A stretch of DNA of 64,000 nucleotides from Lachnospiraceae bacterium (GTDB lineage: Bacteria > Bacillota > Clostridia > Lachnospirales > Lachnospiraceae), in the NCBI GenBank assembly GCA_017500935.1, contig JAFVXW010000016.1:62001-126000 (forward strand), written 5' to 3'. Position numbers and translations under genes: made by a program. This document shows, piece by piece, positions 50,808 through 59,595 of this stretch (position 1 is the first letter of the stretch; each line of letters begins with the position of its first letter). Under the pieces are notes generated by a model. It was given only the letters and a program-made list of their open reading frames with translations. It was not told the DNA's origin and did not search any database.

Positions 50808-51953
50808 TCAATACCCAAACAATTCGGCGGTCTGTTTCATGCGGTCTGTGATTTTTACTTCAAAAGGACATCTGCCTTCGCAGGCTCTGCAGGAAATGCA
50901 GTCAGAAGCATGGGCTTGCAGTGCCGCATAATGCTCTTTGACAGAGGCAGGAATCTCTTCCTGCATTACGGCAAGGTCATAAAGCTTGTTGACCATGGCG
51001 ATATCGATGTTTTTGGGGCAGGGCTTGCAGTGGCCGCAGTAGGTGCACTGGCCTTTATAGGCATGGCGGGGCGCACCGGCTAAGACAGAAGCATAGTCTT
51101 TTGCGTCATCGTCAGCACTTTCGTAGGCAATGGAGGCCGGAACCTGACCGGGATTGTCAAAGCCGATCAGCACGGAGGCTACGGCAGGGCGGGTCAGGGC
51201 ATAGTGCAGACACTGTACAGGGGTGAGGGCTGTGCCGAAGGGAGAACGTTTTTCATCCAGCAGACGGCCGCCGGCAAAGCCTTTCATGACTGTCAGTGCC
51301 ACGCCTTTTTGTTCGCAGAGCTTATAAAGCTGCGCGCGGCCCGGATCGATACCGGCAAGAGAGGTGTCATATTCGGCAACAAAATAGTCATCAATATTTT
51401 CAGTGGCGGGAAGCAGGTCATAAGCAGGATTTAAACTGAAAAGAATGACCTCCACGGCGCCGTGTTCCACAGCAAGACGGGCAATGTCGGGATTATGGGT
51501 ACTCAAACCGATGTGACGGATCGCACCGTCAGCCTTTAACTGCAGCATATAGTCCATGAACCCATTTTCAAGAACGGTGTTCCAGTCGTCGAAGCGGTCC
51601 ACGAAATGGATCATGCCCAGGTCCATATAGCTGGTGTGGAAGCGTGCCAAGAGATCTGCAAAGGCTTCTTTTACCTCGGCAAGATCACGGGTGCGCACGT
51701 ACTGGCCATTGCGCCAGGCGGAACCGATATGGCCCTGGATGATCCAGTTTTCACGGTCATTTTGGATGGCATTTCCGATGTTGGAACGGACATTGGGTTC
51801 AGACATAAAACAGTCAATGATATTGATGCCTTCTGCGCGGCAGGCATCCACCACAGCCTTTACTTCCTCTGCGTTGTGGCGTTCCAGCCATTCGCCGCCG
51901 AGTCCGATCTCGCTGACCAAAAGGCCGGTATTTCCAAGTTTTCTGTAGATCAT
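50808..51953 (-). CDS. Aldo/keto reductase with a C-terminal ferredoxin-type Fe-S domain
   Basis: A 381-residue oxidoreductase. Residues 1-280 form the AKR barrel (MIYRKLGNTGLLVSEIGLGG, then MDLGMIHFVDRFDDWN near 115 with the catalytic His, and LSTHNPDIARLAVEHG). The last 90 residues contain two cysteine clusters, QCTYCGHCKPCPKNIDIAM and CISCRACEGRCPFEVKITDR, which should bind two [4Fe-4S] centres. This fused form is frequent in anaerobes and suggests electron exchange with ferredoxin. ATG 51953 follows AGGAGGTT; the longer frame has no such site. Substrate unknown. Confidence 0.92.
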   Translation of the reverse strand: MIYRKLGNTGLLVSEIGLGGEWLERHNAEEVKAVVDACRAEGINIIDCFMSEPNVRSNIGNAIQNDRENWIIQGHIGSAWRNGQYVRTRDLAEVKEAFADLLARFHTSYMDLGMIHFVDRFDDWNTVLENGFMDYMLQLKADGAIRHIGLSTHNPDIARLAVEHGAVEVILFSLNPAYDLLPATENIDDYFVAEYDTSLAGIDPGRAQLYKLCEQKGVALTVMKGFAGGRLLDEKRSPFGTALTPVQCLHYALTRPAVASVLIGFDNPGQVPASIAYESADDDAKDYASVLAGAPRHAYKGQCTYCGHCKPCPKNIDIAMVNKLYDLAVMQEEIPASVKEHYAALQAHASDCISCRACEGRCPFEVKITDRMKQTAELFGY

Positions 51954-52083
51954 AAGCAGGAACCTCCTGTTTTTTATGTGATAGGGGCAGGGCAGCACAT
52001 CCGGCTGCCGCATTTTATTTTAGCACAGCTATGCCCTGTTTTGTTTAAAATCTGTAAAGAATTGCAAAAAAAGAACAAATCAC

Positions 52084-52114
52084 TTGACCTTCTGCCTTAT
52101 AGAAGGTTTATGCT
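52084..52114 (+). promoter_or_regulatory. MerR-type promoter with a 19-base spacer and dyad operator
   Basis: -35 TTGACC (52084-52089) and -10 TATGCT (52109-52114) are separated by 19 bases, too long for normal sigma-A use. The spacer holds the perfect dyad ACCTTCT (52087-52093) / AGAAGGT (52101-52107). Overlong spacers with such a dyad are the hallmark of promoters activated by MerR-family proteins (CueR- and ZntR-type sites look much the same). No merR gene is in the window. Confidence 0.72.
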
Positions 52115-52148
52115 TTGCATATAAAATGTTTTTAACGGAGGAACAGAC

Positions 52149-53090
52149 ATGACAGCAGAAAAGATCATGATCGGAGCAGGCACAGAATACCCGCTGAAAG
52201 GAATGCTGGTACTGCCGGACGATTTAAAAAAGCCGGTGCCGGCGGTGGTGTTTGTACACGGTTCCGGCTCCAGCAATATGGATGAAAAGGTGATGAAGCT
52301 GACACCTTTTAAGGATCTGGCAGAGGGACTTGCAAAGCATGGCATTGCGTCGGTCAGATATGATAAAAGAAGCTTTGCGCACGGATTCAAAATGCTTCGT
52401 AAGGGAAACATCACTGTAAGGGAAGAAACCATTGAGGATGCGGTGCTGGCGGCCAATTTTTTGAGAAAAGACCGCCGGATTCATGCAAAGCAGATTTTTA
52501 TCGTGGGACACAGCATGGGGGCCATGCTGGCACCGCGCATTGACGCAGAAGGCGGCGATTTTAAAGGACTGATCCTGATGGCGGGAATTACCCGCAGGCT
52601 GGAAGAGGTTCTGATCGAACAGAACAGGGAAACCTATGACCAGATGAACGGACTGTTAAAGAAAATCGCGGGAAAGCAGATCATGAAGCTTAACAGCACC
52701 TTTGACGGTCTTTATGAATTGTCCGACGAACAGGCAAAACGCAAAAAAATCGGAGGCGGCACCACCTTATATTATTTTAAGGAAATGGGAGAGCATCCGG
52801 TGTCCGGATATCTGGAAAAGAGCCGGAAACCTATGCTTATCATGCAGGGCGGAAAAGATTTTCAGGTGAAGGCAGACGTGGATTTTAAACTTTATCAGGA
52901 ACTTCTGGGAGACAGGGAAAATGTGACTTTTAAGCTGTATCCGGAACTGAATCATGTGTTTGTGCCTTCTGTTTACGGTGTGATCGCAAAGGCAAAGCAG
53001 GAATACAATGTGGAGCAGCATATCGGGGAAGACGTGATCGGTGACATTGCGGCCTGGATATGGGAAAACACCGCGAAAAAAAGCATCTGA
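52149..53090 (+). CDS. Alpha/beta hydrolase (esterase-like)
   Basis: A 313-residue alpha/beta hydrolase. The oxyanion strand is PAVVFVHGSGSSNMDEKV near 35, the nucleophile elbow is IFIVGHSMGAMLAPRIDAEG near 120, the acid lies in MLIMQGGKDFQVKADVDFKL near 235, and the catalytic His is in PELNHVFVPS near 265. The pattern resembles acyl esterases or dienelactone-hydrolase-like enzymes. A MerR-type promoter precedes it, so a toxic or signal compound may induce it. The start follows ACGGAGG. The substrate is unknown. Confidence 0.87.
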   Translation: MTAEKIMIGAGTEYPLKGMLVLPDDLKKPVPAVVFVHGSGSSNMDEKVMKLTPFKDLAEGLAKHGIASVRYDKRSFAHGFKMLRKGNITVREETIEDAVLAANFLRKDRRIHAKQIFIVGHSMGAMLAPRIDAEGGDFKGLILMAGITRRLEEVLIEQNRETYDQMNGLLKKIAGKQIMKLNSTFDGLYELSDEQAKRKKIGGGTTLYYFKEMGEHPVSGYLEKSRKPMLIMQGGKDFQVKADVDFKLYQELLGDRENVTFKLYPELNHVFVPSVYGVIAKAKQEYNVEQHIGEDVIGDIAAWIWENTAKKSI

Positions 53091-53101
53091 GCCGGGATGC
53101 A

Positions 53102-53130
53102 TTGCACAAAGAAGGCAGATATGCTAGAAT
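53102..53130 (+). promoter_or_regulatory. Probable promoter of the DUF1638 gene
   Basis: TTGCAC (53102-53107), 17-base spacer, TAGAAT (53125-53130), 37 bases before the start codon. Confidence 0.55.
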
Positions 53131-53166
53131 TTTGACAGAAACCGTGAAGGCAGAGAGGTTGGAGTC

Positions 53167-53916
53167 ATGAGATATTTTAAGGTTCTGGCATGTAAAATTT
53201 TTCAGAGAGAACTGGCGCAGGTGATGCTGCAGTGCCCGAATGCGCTGGATATTTCTTTTATCAGACAGGAGCTGCATATGACGCCCGCAAAGCTGCGGGA
53301 TGCACTGCAAAAAGAGATCGACCTGATCGAATCCGGGCAGGATGTGCATACAAATGAGGGATATTTTGGCAAAATGGAAGCCATTCTTTTGGGTTACGGG
53401 CTGTGCTCCAATGCGATCGTTGGTTTGAAAAGCAGCCGTCTGCCCATTGTCATTCCCAGAGCCCATGACTGCATTACCATGTTTATGGGCAGCAAAGAGC
53501 GCTATGCCGAATATTTTGAAAAAGTAAAAGGCACCTATTTTTACAGTCAGGGCTGGCTTGATCTGGGTGTGGATATCGGTCATGCGGATATCGAGCGTAA
53601 GCGCAATGAATATATGGAGAAGTTTGACGGCGATGAGGACACGGTGGAGTATCTTCTGGAAATGGATAAGGAGATGCTCAAAAATTACCATTATGTTACC
53701 TACATCACCTGGCCGGGCATGGCAAATGAAAAAAATATGCAGCTGGCGCAGAAGATCGCGGCAGATGCAGGAATGGAGCTTTTGCCTTATGAGGGCTCCA
53801 ACCGGCTGATGGCAGATTTTGTGAACGGAAACTGGAATGAGGAGGACTTTCTGATCCTGAAACCGGGGCAGGAAGTGCAGCCGTCCTATGATGAACGGAT
53901 TTTAAAAGGAATCTGA
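53167..53916 (+). CDS. DUF1638 family protein
   Basis: A 249-residue protein with the DUF1638 core LLGYGLCSNAIVGLKSSRLP near 75 and IVIPRAHDCITMFMGSKERY near 98, then YSQGWLDLGVDIG near 130. Conserved Cys and His residues in these blocks could bind a metal. The family occurs in methanogens and anaerobic Bacillota, often beside corrinoid-dependent methyltransferase genes, but its biochemical role is unproven. No corrinoid protein is next to it here; a flavin reductase gene follows after 38 bases. GAGAGGTTGGAG precedes the ATG. Confidence 0.85.
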   Translation: MRYFKVLACKIFQRELAQVMLQCPNALDISFIRQELHMTPAKLRDALQKEIDLIESGQDVHTNEGYFGKMEAILLGYGLCSNAIVGLKSSRLPIVIPRAHDCITMFMGSKERYAEYFEKVKGTYFYSQGWLDLGVDIGHADIERKRNEYMEKFDGDEDTVEYLLEMDKEMLKNYHYVTYITWPGMANEKNMQLAQKIAADAGMELLPYEGSNRLMADFVNGNWNEEDFLILKPGQEVQPSYDERILKGI

Positions 53917-53954
53917 AAAAAAGGTTATCCCTGTAAGAAAAGGAGAATTGTGCA

Positions 53955-54470
53955 ATGAAAGAAATCAATGTAAAAGAGCTTCAGATGAATCCTATGACTT
54001 TGATCGGCAATGAGTGGATGCTGATCACTGCCGGCAATGAAGAAAATGGATATAATACCATGACCGCTTCCTGGGGACATTTGGGTTCTATCTGGGGACA
54101 TGGCGGAAAATCAGCTACTTCTACCATTTTTGTCCGCCCCCAGCGTTATACCAAGGAGTTTGTGGACAGGGAAGAATTATATACACTGTGCTTTTTCCCG
54201 GAAGGATACAGAGAACAGCTGGCATATTTAGGTTTCCATTCCGGCAGGGATGAGGATAAGGTGGCAAAGGTTGGCCTGACACCTGTTTTTTCGGACGGAA
54301 CCACTTATTTTAAAGAGGCAAATCTGGTGCTGATCTGCAAAAAACTGTACAGAGCGCCGATTCTGGAGGAAGGTTTTATCGATAAGAGTATCGTGGATGA
54401 CTGTTATCCGGACAAGGATTTTCATGACATGTACATCGGCAGCATTGAGAAGGTGCTGATCGCTGAATAG
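53955..54470 (+). CDS. Flavin reductase family / FMN-binding protein
   Basis: A 171-residue protein of the flavin-reductase-like (split barrel) family. NEENGYNTMTASWGHLGSIW near 30 is the FMN-binding N-terminal block. STIFVRPQRYTKEFVDREEL near 57 matches the conserved RPxRYT segment, and YTLCFFPEGYREQLAYLGFH near 78 follows. Members reduce flavins or store FMN for partner enzymes. AAAGGAGAA precedes the ATG. It probably shares a transcript with the DUF1638 gene. Confidence 0.9.
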   Translation: MKEINVKELQMNPMTLIGNEWMLITAGNEENGYNTMTASWGHLGSIWGHGGKSATSTIFVRPQRYTKEFVDREELYTLCFFPEGYREQLAYLGFHSGRDEDKVAKVGLTPVFSDGTTYFKEANLVLICKKLYRAPILEEGFIDKSIVDDCYPDKDFHDMYIGSIEKVLIAE

Positions 54471-54508
54471 GCAGGGAATTGGATACAGAATACATGACAA
54501 ATAAGTAA

Positions 54509-54544
54509 GGGAAGCGGACACAAGCGGTTCGCTTCCCTTTTTTT
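54509..54544 (+). terminator. Terminator after the flavin reductase gene
   Basis: Perfect 8-bp stem GGGAAGCG / CGCTTCCC with a 13-base loop and a run of seven T residues, ending at the stop codon of the convergent MATE gene. Confidence 0.88.
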
Positions 54545-55956
54545 CAGGCTTCGTTTTTATTGAGTTTGATGGTTTTCCATTTTCCGCGTTTGTATGCCAG
54601 AAGACCCAGCAGACAGCGGACCACATTATCGGTACACATACAAATGCATACAGTGTAGAGGCCAAAGCCAAGCAGACGGACAAAAATGACACAGCCAAGT
54701 ACGCGAACGCCCCATACAGAGATCAGGGAAATGTAGAGAGGCGTTTTGGTATCGCCTGCACCCTGCAGCGCGCCGTTGGTACAAAAGGAGATCATCTGCG
54801 GAATCTGGATAATAGCCAGGATCTTTAACAGAACGCCGCCATGGCGGATGACTTCCGGATCCGGTGTAAACAGACTCATGATAAAGGTGGAACCAAAGAA
54901 CAGGGCAAAAGAGGTAAACAGCATGACGATGGCGCCCAGTTTGATGGCATTTAACAAATATTTCTGCGCCAGGTCCGGTCTTTTAGCGCCCAGGGACTGG
55001 CCAAACAGGGTGGTTACTGCGGTTGCAAAGGCAAAACCGGGCATAAAGCTTAAGGATTCTGCGGTGCCCGCAAGGCTTTGGGAAGCCACGGCCACTGTGC
55101 CAAGGGATGCAACGGTACTGGTAACGATGATAAAGGAACTGCTCATGGCAAACTGCTGCAGGGCAGCCGGAATACCCAGCTGGACAACATTGTGAAGCTC
55201 TTCTTTGTCAGGTGCAAAACTGTCGTGGATGGAGATACGCATCTCACCCTTGACGGTAAAGCAATGAACCAGCAGGATCAGGGAGCCGATGGTTGCGGAA
55301 AGAGAGGTGGCAATCGCCGCGCCGGTTACACCCCAGCCGAAACCGAACATGGTGAAGGTAAAACCAAAGATGCTGAGTTCTCTGGTGGAGAAGATCATCA
55401 GATAGTTGCCGATGACATTCAGCACATTGATAAAAATGTTGACCTTCATCGGGGTCTTGGAGTCGCCGTAACCGCGGTGAATGGAAGTTAAAACCATGGT
55501 CAGGCAGCGGAACAGCGTGGAACATGCAAAAATACGGTTATAGGAAGCAGCAGTGTCCAGAATCTCTTCTGCACCGCCCATCCACATGGGAATATAGCGG
55601 GCAAGGCCAAACAGCAGGGCTGTTACAGGAATACTCAGGACAGAGATGGTCAGAATCGCCTGACGGATCAGGGTACGGGCGCGGTTTAAATCGCCTGCGC
55701 CCACGCATCTGGCGATCAGGGAGGTAAAACCGACGCCCAGTGCCATCACAACGCTGTTGATCAGCATGTTAGGTGCACTGCTGATGGAAACAGAAGCGGT
55801 GGCAACAGCGCCAAGAGAGCCGACCATTGCGGTATCTACGGCCTGTGCCAGAGAAGCCAGGATCTGTTCAAAGAAAATGGGGCCGGCTAAAAGCAGTATG
55901 GTGACCCAGGGATTTCTGCTTTCGTCGATCAGGGAAACATTGTTTTTCTTGTTCAT
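54544..55956 (-). CDS. MATE-family efflux transporter
   Basis: A 470-residue inner-membrane antiporter of the NorM/DinF type with twelve hydrophobic segments. Typical repeats are seen: FEQILASLAQAVDTAMVGSL near 30, MALGVGFTSLIARCVGAGDL near 75, TSIHRGYGDSKTPMKVN near 155, and in the second half ALQGAGDTKTPLYISLISVW near 400. It should expel cationic drugs or metabolites in exchange for sodium or protons. ATG 55956 is preferred because GAGGA lies 8 bases upstream. It is a close paralogue of the gene just upstream (56001-57428). Confidence 0.92.
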   Translation of the reverse strand: MNKKNNVSLIDESRNPWVTILLLAGPIFFEQILASLAQAVDTAMVGSLGAVATASVSISSAPNMLINSVVMALGVGFTSLIARCVGAGDLNRARTLIRQAILTISVLSIPVTALLFGLARYIPMWMGGAEEILDTAASYNRIFACSTLFRCLTMVLTSIHRGYGDSKTPMKVNIFINVLNVIGNYLMIFSTRELSIFGFTFTMFGFGWGVTGAAIATSLSATIGSLILLVHCFTVKGEMRISIHDSFAPDKEELHNVVQLGIPAALQQFAMSSSFIIVTSTVASLGTVAVASQSLAGTAESLSFMPGFAFATAVTTLFGQSLGAKRPDLAQKYLLNAIKLGAIVMLFTSFALFFGSTFIMSLFTPDPEVIRHGGVLLKILAIIQIPQMISFCTNGALQGAGDTKTPLYISLISVWGVRVLGCVIFVRLLGFGLYTVCICMCTDNVVRCLLGLLAYKRGKWKTIKLNKNEA

Positions 55957-56000
55957 GGGCTGAATCCTCGTTGGTGTATTAATTATGATAAAATTTGTTT

Positions 56001-57428
56001 TCAGGCTTTTCTTTTGGTGGAAGCCTTTGCAGCAATGGATTTCCATCTGCCGCTCTTATACGCGATCAGATTTAAGATACAGCGTACCACATTGTCGGTA
56101 CACATACAGATACATACGGTATAAAGGCCAAATCCCAGAATACGTACAAATATGATACAGCCCAGAACGCGCACGCCCCACATGGAGATCATGGTGATAT
56201 AAAGCGGAGTTTTTGTGTCGCCTGCACCCTGCAGCGCACCGCTGACACAAAAGGCGATCATCTGCGGAATCTGGATCACGGCAAGGATTTTCAACAGCAC
56301 ACTGCCGTGTCTGATGACATCGGCATCGGGAGTGAAAATGCCCATGATAAAGGCGGAACCAAAGAACAGCACACAGGTCATGAATGCCATTACAACGGCA
56401 CCCAGTGCGATGGTCTTAAACAAAAAGTCGTGTGCCTTGTCTTCGCGTCTGGCTCCCAGGGACTGTCCGAAAAGTGTGGTGACTGCTGTGCCGAAGGCAA
56501 ATCCGGGCATAAAGCTTAAAGATTCCGCGGTCATGGCAAGGCTTTGTGCCGCAACTGCGACAGTGCCCAGAGTGGCAATGGTACTGGTTACAATGATGGA
56601 AGCGCTGCTCATGGCAAAACGCTGGATCATGGCAGGCAGACCGAGGCGGAAGACGATCCGCAGTTCCTCCCAGTTGGGCGCGAAGCTGTCATGGATGGAA
56701 ATACGCATGTCGTTGTCAACTGTGAAGCAGCGTACCAACAGGAACAGACAGCCGATGGTTGCAGAAAGGGAAGTGGCGATCGCCGCACCTGCAACGCCCC
56801 AGCCAAAGCCGAACATGGTGAAGCTGATGCCAAATACAGTCAGTGTTCTGGTGGGGAAGATCATCAGGAAGTTGCCAATCACGTTGAGCACGTTTACCAT
56901 AATGTTGATCTTCATGGGAGTCTTGCTGTCACCGTAACCGCGGTAGATGGAAGTCAGTACCATAGTCAGACAGCGGAACAGTGTGGAGCATGCAAAAATA
57001 CGGTTATAGGTTTCGGCGGTATCCAGAATCTCCGGTGCGCCGCCCATCCACATGGGTATGTATCTGGCAAGGCAAAACAGCAGGATCGTCATGGGAATGC
57101 CAAGTGCAGTGATGGTCAGGATTGCCTGACGCACCAGCTCGCGTGCACGGTCATGGTCTCCGGCACCTACGGAACGTGCGATCATGGAAGTAAAACCTAC
57201 ACCGAGAGCCATGATGACGCCGTTGATCAGCATATTCGGTGAGGAACTGATAGAAACGGATGCAGTGGCGATCGCGCCGAGGGAACCGACCATTGCGGTA
57301 TCCACCGCCTGGGCCAGGGATGTCAGAATCTGTTCGATCAGGATCGGCCATGCCAGCATGACAATGGTCAGCCAGGGACTGCGCTGGTCATCCACAACAG
57401 AGAATTTTGCTTTTGATTTTGTATTCAC
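56001..57428 (-). CDS. MATE-family efflux transporter, tandem paralogue
   Basis: A 475-residue MATE protein that matches the neighbouring one almost block for block (IEQILTSLAQAVDTAMVGSL, TSIYRGYGDSKTPMKINIMV, ALQGAGDTKTPLYITMISMW), so the pair arose by tandem duplication. It ends in a short basic tail (AKASTKRKA). The GTG at 57428 has GGGGAAAG 8 bases upstream and is chosen over an ATG at 57458 that lacks one. The second copy starts 44 bases after this stop, so both are probably co-transcribed. Substrates unknown. Confidence 0.9.
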   Translation of the reverse strand: MNTKSKAKFSVVDDQRSPWLTIVMLAWPILIEQILTSLAQAVDTAMVGSLGAIATASVSISSSPNMLINGVIMALGVGFTSMIARSVGAGDHDRARELVRQAILTITALGIPMTILLFCLARYIPMWMGGAPEILDTAETYNRIFACSTLFRCLTMVLTSIYRGYGDSKTPMKINIMVNVLNVIGNFLMIFPTRTLTVFGISFTMFGFGWGVAGAAIATSLSATIGCLFLLVRCFTVDNDMRISIHDSFAPNWEELRIVFRLGLPAMIQRFAMSSASIIVTSTIATLGTVAVAAQSLAMTAESLSFMPGFAFGTAVTTLFGQSLGARREDKAHDFLFKTIALGAVVMAFMTCVLFFGSAFIMGIFTPDADVIRHGSVLLKILAVIQIPQMIAFCVSGALQGAGDTKTPLYITMISMWGVRVLGCIIFVRILGFGLYTVCICMCTDNVVRCILNLIAYKSGRWKSIAAKASTKRKA

Positions 57429-57619
57429 GTAACTTTCCCCTTTGCTATAAAAATTCATTTTACAGTTTAACACAAAAAGAACGAAAAATCCCTGTATTTT
57501 TGTGCACAATTCATGTAAAAAAACAACAGGTCTTTTGGGATGCAGAGGTGGTTATTCTCTTCTGTCTGTGTTATGATTTTACTGATTCTGTTGTTTGGAA
57601 CGTAAATGGAGAAGTGAAG

Positions 57620-58141
57620 ATGATCGAGACAAAAAGACTGATTTTCAGAGAATATACTTCGGCGGATTATGATGATCTGGCGGCAGTGATCTCAGACCCG
57701 GAAACGATGAAGCATTACCCCAGACCCTATGATGCCAACGGCGTCAACCGCTGGCTGAACTGGAATTTCGACAATTACAGAGAATACGGCTTTGGTCTGT
57801 GGGCTCTTGTGTTAAAGGAAACAGGAGAGTTTATCGGTGACTGCGGTATTACCATGCAGAATATCGATGGAGAACAGCTTCCTGAGATCGGGTATCATAT
57901 CAATAAAAAATACTGGCGTCAGGGTCTGGCTTCGGAGGCTGCAAGGGCTGTCAGGGACTGGACTTTTGAAAATACAGAGTTTAAGGCCCTGTATTCCTAT
58001 ATGACACAGGGAAATACCGCGTCGTGGTCAACAGCTGCGTCTGCCGGTATGAAGCGGATCAAAGAATACAGCGATGATTATTACGGAGAAATGTGCGTAT
58101 ATGCCATCACAAGACAGGAATGGGAGGAAATAAAGGGATGA
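57620..58141 (+). CDS. RimJ/RimL-type GNAT acetyltransferase
   Basis: A 173-residue acetyltransferase opening MIETKRLIFREYTSADYDDL. LPEIGYHINKKYWRQGLASE near 95 is the acetyl-CoA-binding region, and YMTQGNTASWSTAASAGMKR near 133 is the C-terminal motif, with TAS replacing the more usual N-S/A-V pattern. The substrate is unknown. ATG 57620 with GGAG upstream is preferred to the long frame that starts at 57407. Its stop overlaps the MATE start (ATGA), so acetylation and export may be linked, which is inference. Confidence 0.87.
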   Translation: MIETKRLIFREYTSADYDDLAAVISDPETMKHYPRPYDANGVNRWLNWNFDNYREYGFGLWALVLKETGEFIGDCGITMQNIDGEQLPEIGYHINKKYWRQGLASEAARAVRDWTFENTEFKALYSYMTQGNTASWSTAASAGMKRIKEYSDDYYGEMCVYAITRQEWEEIKG

Positions 58142-59514
58142 CAAAAGATACCAAAGATCTGACACAGGGGCCTATTTTGCCCTCTTTGATACGGTTTGCC
58201 GTACCGCTTTTGTTTGCCATGTTTTTACAGGCGCTTTACGGCGGCGTTGACCTTTTAGTGGTGGGACAGTTTGCGACCACCGGTGATGTTTCCGGCGTTT
58301 CAACGGGAAGTACGCTGATGCATACGATCACCATGATCGTAACCGGACTTGCCATGGGACTGACCATCTATGTGGGGCAGAAGATCGGTGAAAAAAACAC
58401 CGAAGAAGCCGGCCGGGCCATCGGTGCCGGCATTGCCGTATTTTTAGTCTGCGGTCTGATCATGACTGTGATGATGAGTGTGTTTACCTCATTTTTTGCA
58501 AATCTGATGCATGCGCCGGCAGAAGCGTACACGCAGACCTGTGCATATATCAGAATCTGCGGTCTGGGCTCTGTTTTCATTGTTGCGTACAATGTGCTGG
58601 GTGCGGTCTTCCGCGGGATCGGTGATTCCAAAACACCGCTTCTGACCGTGGCGATCTCCTGTGTATTCAATATTTTCGGAGATTTACTGTTTGTGGCAGT
58701 ATTCGGAATGGGCGCAGCCGGTGCCGCACTGGCAACAGTGATCTCTCAGGCAAGCAGCGTATTTCTTTCTTTATATATTATTCGCAAAAAGAAACTGCCC
58801 ATCAGCTTCCGCAGGGAATATATCGGATTCCCGCGCCGGATCGTGGAACGTATCTTTACACTGGGCGCGCCCATTGCGCTGCAGGAGCTTCTGGTTGGTG
58901 TTTCTTTCCTGGTAATTCAGGCAATTGTCAATTCTATCGACGTGGTGTCCTCCGCCGGTGTTGGTGTGGCAGAAAAAGGATGTTCCTTTATTATGCTGAT
59001 CTCTTCTGCGATTTCGCAGGCAATGGCAACCTTTGTGGCACAGAATGTGGGTGCTGCACAGATGGAGCGTGCAAAAAAAGCTCTGCGTATCGGCATTACC
59101 GTGTCACTGGCCATCGGTTTTGTGATCGGAACCTTTACGTTCTTCCGCGGTGATCTGATCGCGGGTATTTTCTCCAAGGATGCGCAAGTTATTATAAAAG
59201 CCCATGAATATCTGCGCTGTTATGCGATCGATACCGTGTTTACCGCGATCATGTTCTGCTGGGTAGGTTATTATAACGGCTGCGGGCATACTTTGTTTGT
59301 CATGACACAGGGACTTGTTGGTGCCCTTTTGGTGCGTGTGCCGGTGGTGTATCTGATGAGTCGTCTGGAAAACACAAATCTGTTTTTGATCGGACTTGGT
59401 ACCCCTGCGGCAACCGTGGTGCAGATTCTGATGTGCGCGGTGTTCTGGGGATGGCTGAAAAAACAGGCAGAGCAAACAGCAAAATCTTCCATTCCGAAAG
59501 AGAACATTACATAG
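58138..59514 (+). CDS. MATE-family efflux transporter, third copy
   Basis: A 458-residue MATE protein, more distant from the tandem pair. LIRFAVPLLFAMFLQALYGG near 20, VDLLVVGQFATTGDVSGVST near 37, VLGAVFRGIGDSKTPLLTVA near 155 and TLGAPIALQELLVGVSFLVI near 250 mark the MATE halves. It starts within the stop codon of the GNAT gene (ATGA overlap), with GGGAGGAAAT upstream. No terminator is seen after it; the next gene begins 81 bases on. Confidence 0.92.
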   Translation: MTKDTKDLTQGPILPSLIRFAVPLLFAMFLQALYGGVDLLVVGQFATTGDVSGVSTGSTLMHTITMIVTGLAMGLTIYVGQKIGEKNTEEAGRAIGAGIAVFLVCGLIMTVMMSVFTSFFANLMHAPAEAYTQTCAYIRICGLGSVFIVAYNVLGAVFRGIGDSKTPLLTVAISCVFNIFGDLLFVAVFGMGAAGAALATVISQASSVFLSLYIIRKKKLPISFRREYIGFPRRIVERIFTLGAPIALQELLVGVSFLVIQAIVNSIDVVSSAGVGVAEKGCSFIMLISSAISQAMATFVAQNVGAAQMERAKKALRIGITVSLAIGFVIGTFTFFRGDLIAGIFSKDAQVIIKAHEYLRCYAIDTVFTAIMFCWVGYYNGCGHTLFVMTQGLVGALLVRVPVVYLMSRLENTNLFLIGLGTPAATVVQILMCAVFWGWLKKQAEQTAKSSIPKENIT

Positions 59515-59595
59515 TATAATGAAAACAGCATCAGGTATCTGCAAAAAACGCGTGAAAAACTGAACACAGACCAATCGGAAAGGGGAATTTGATTT

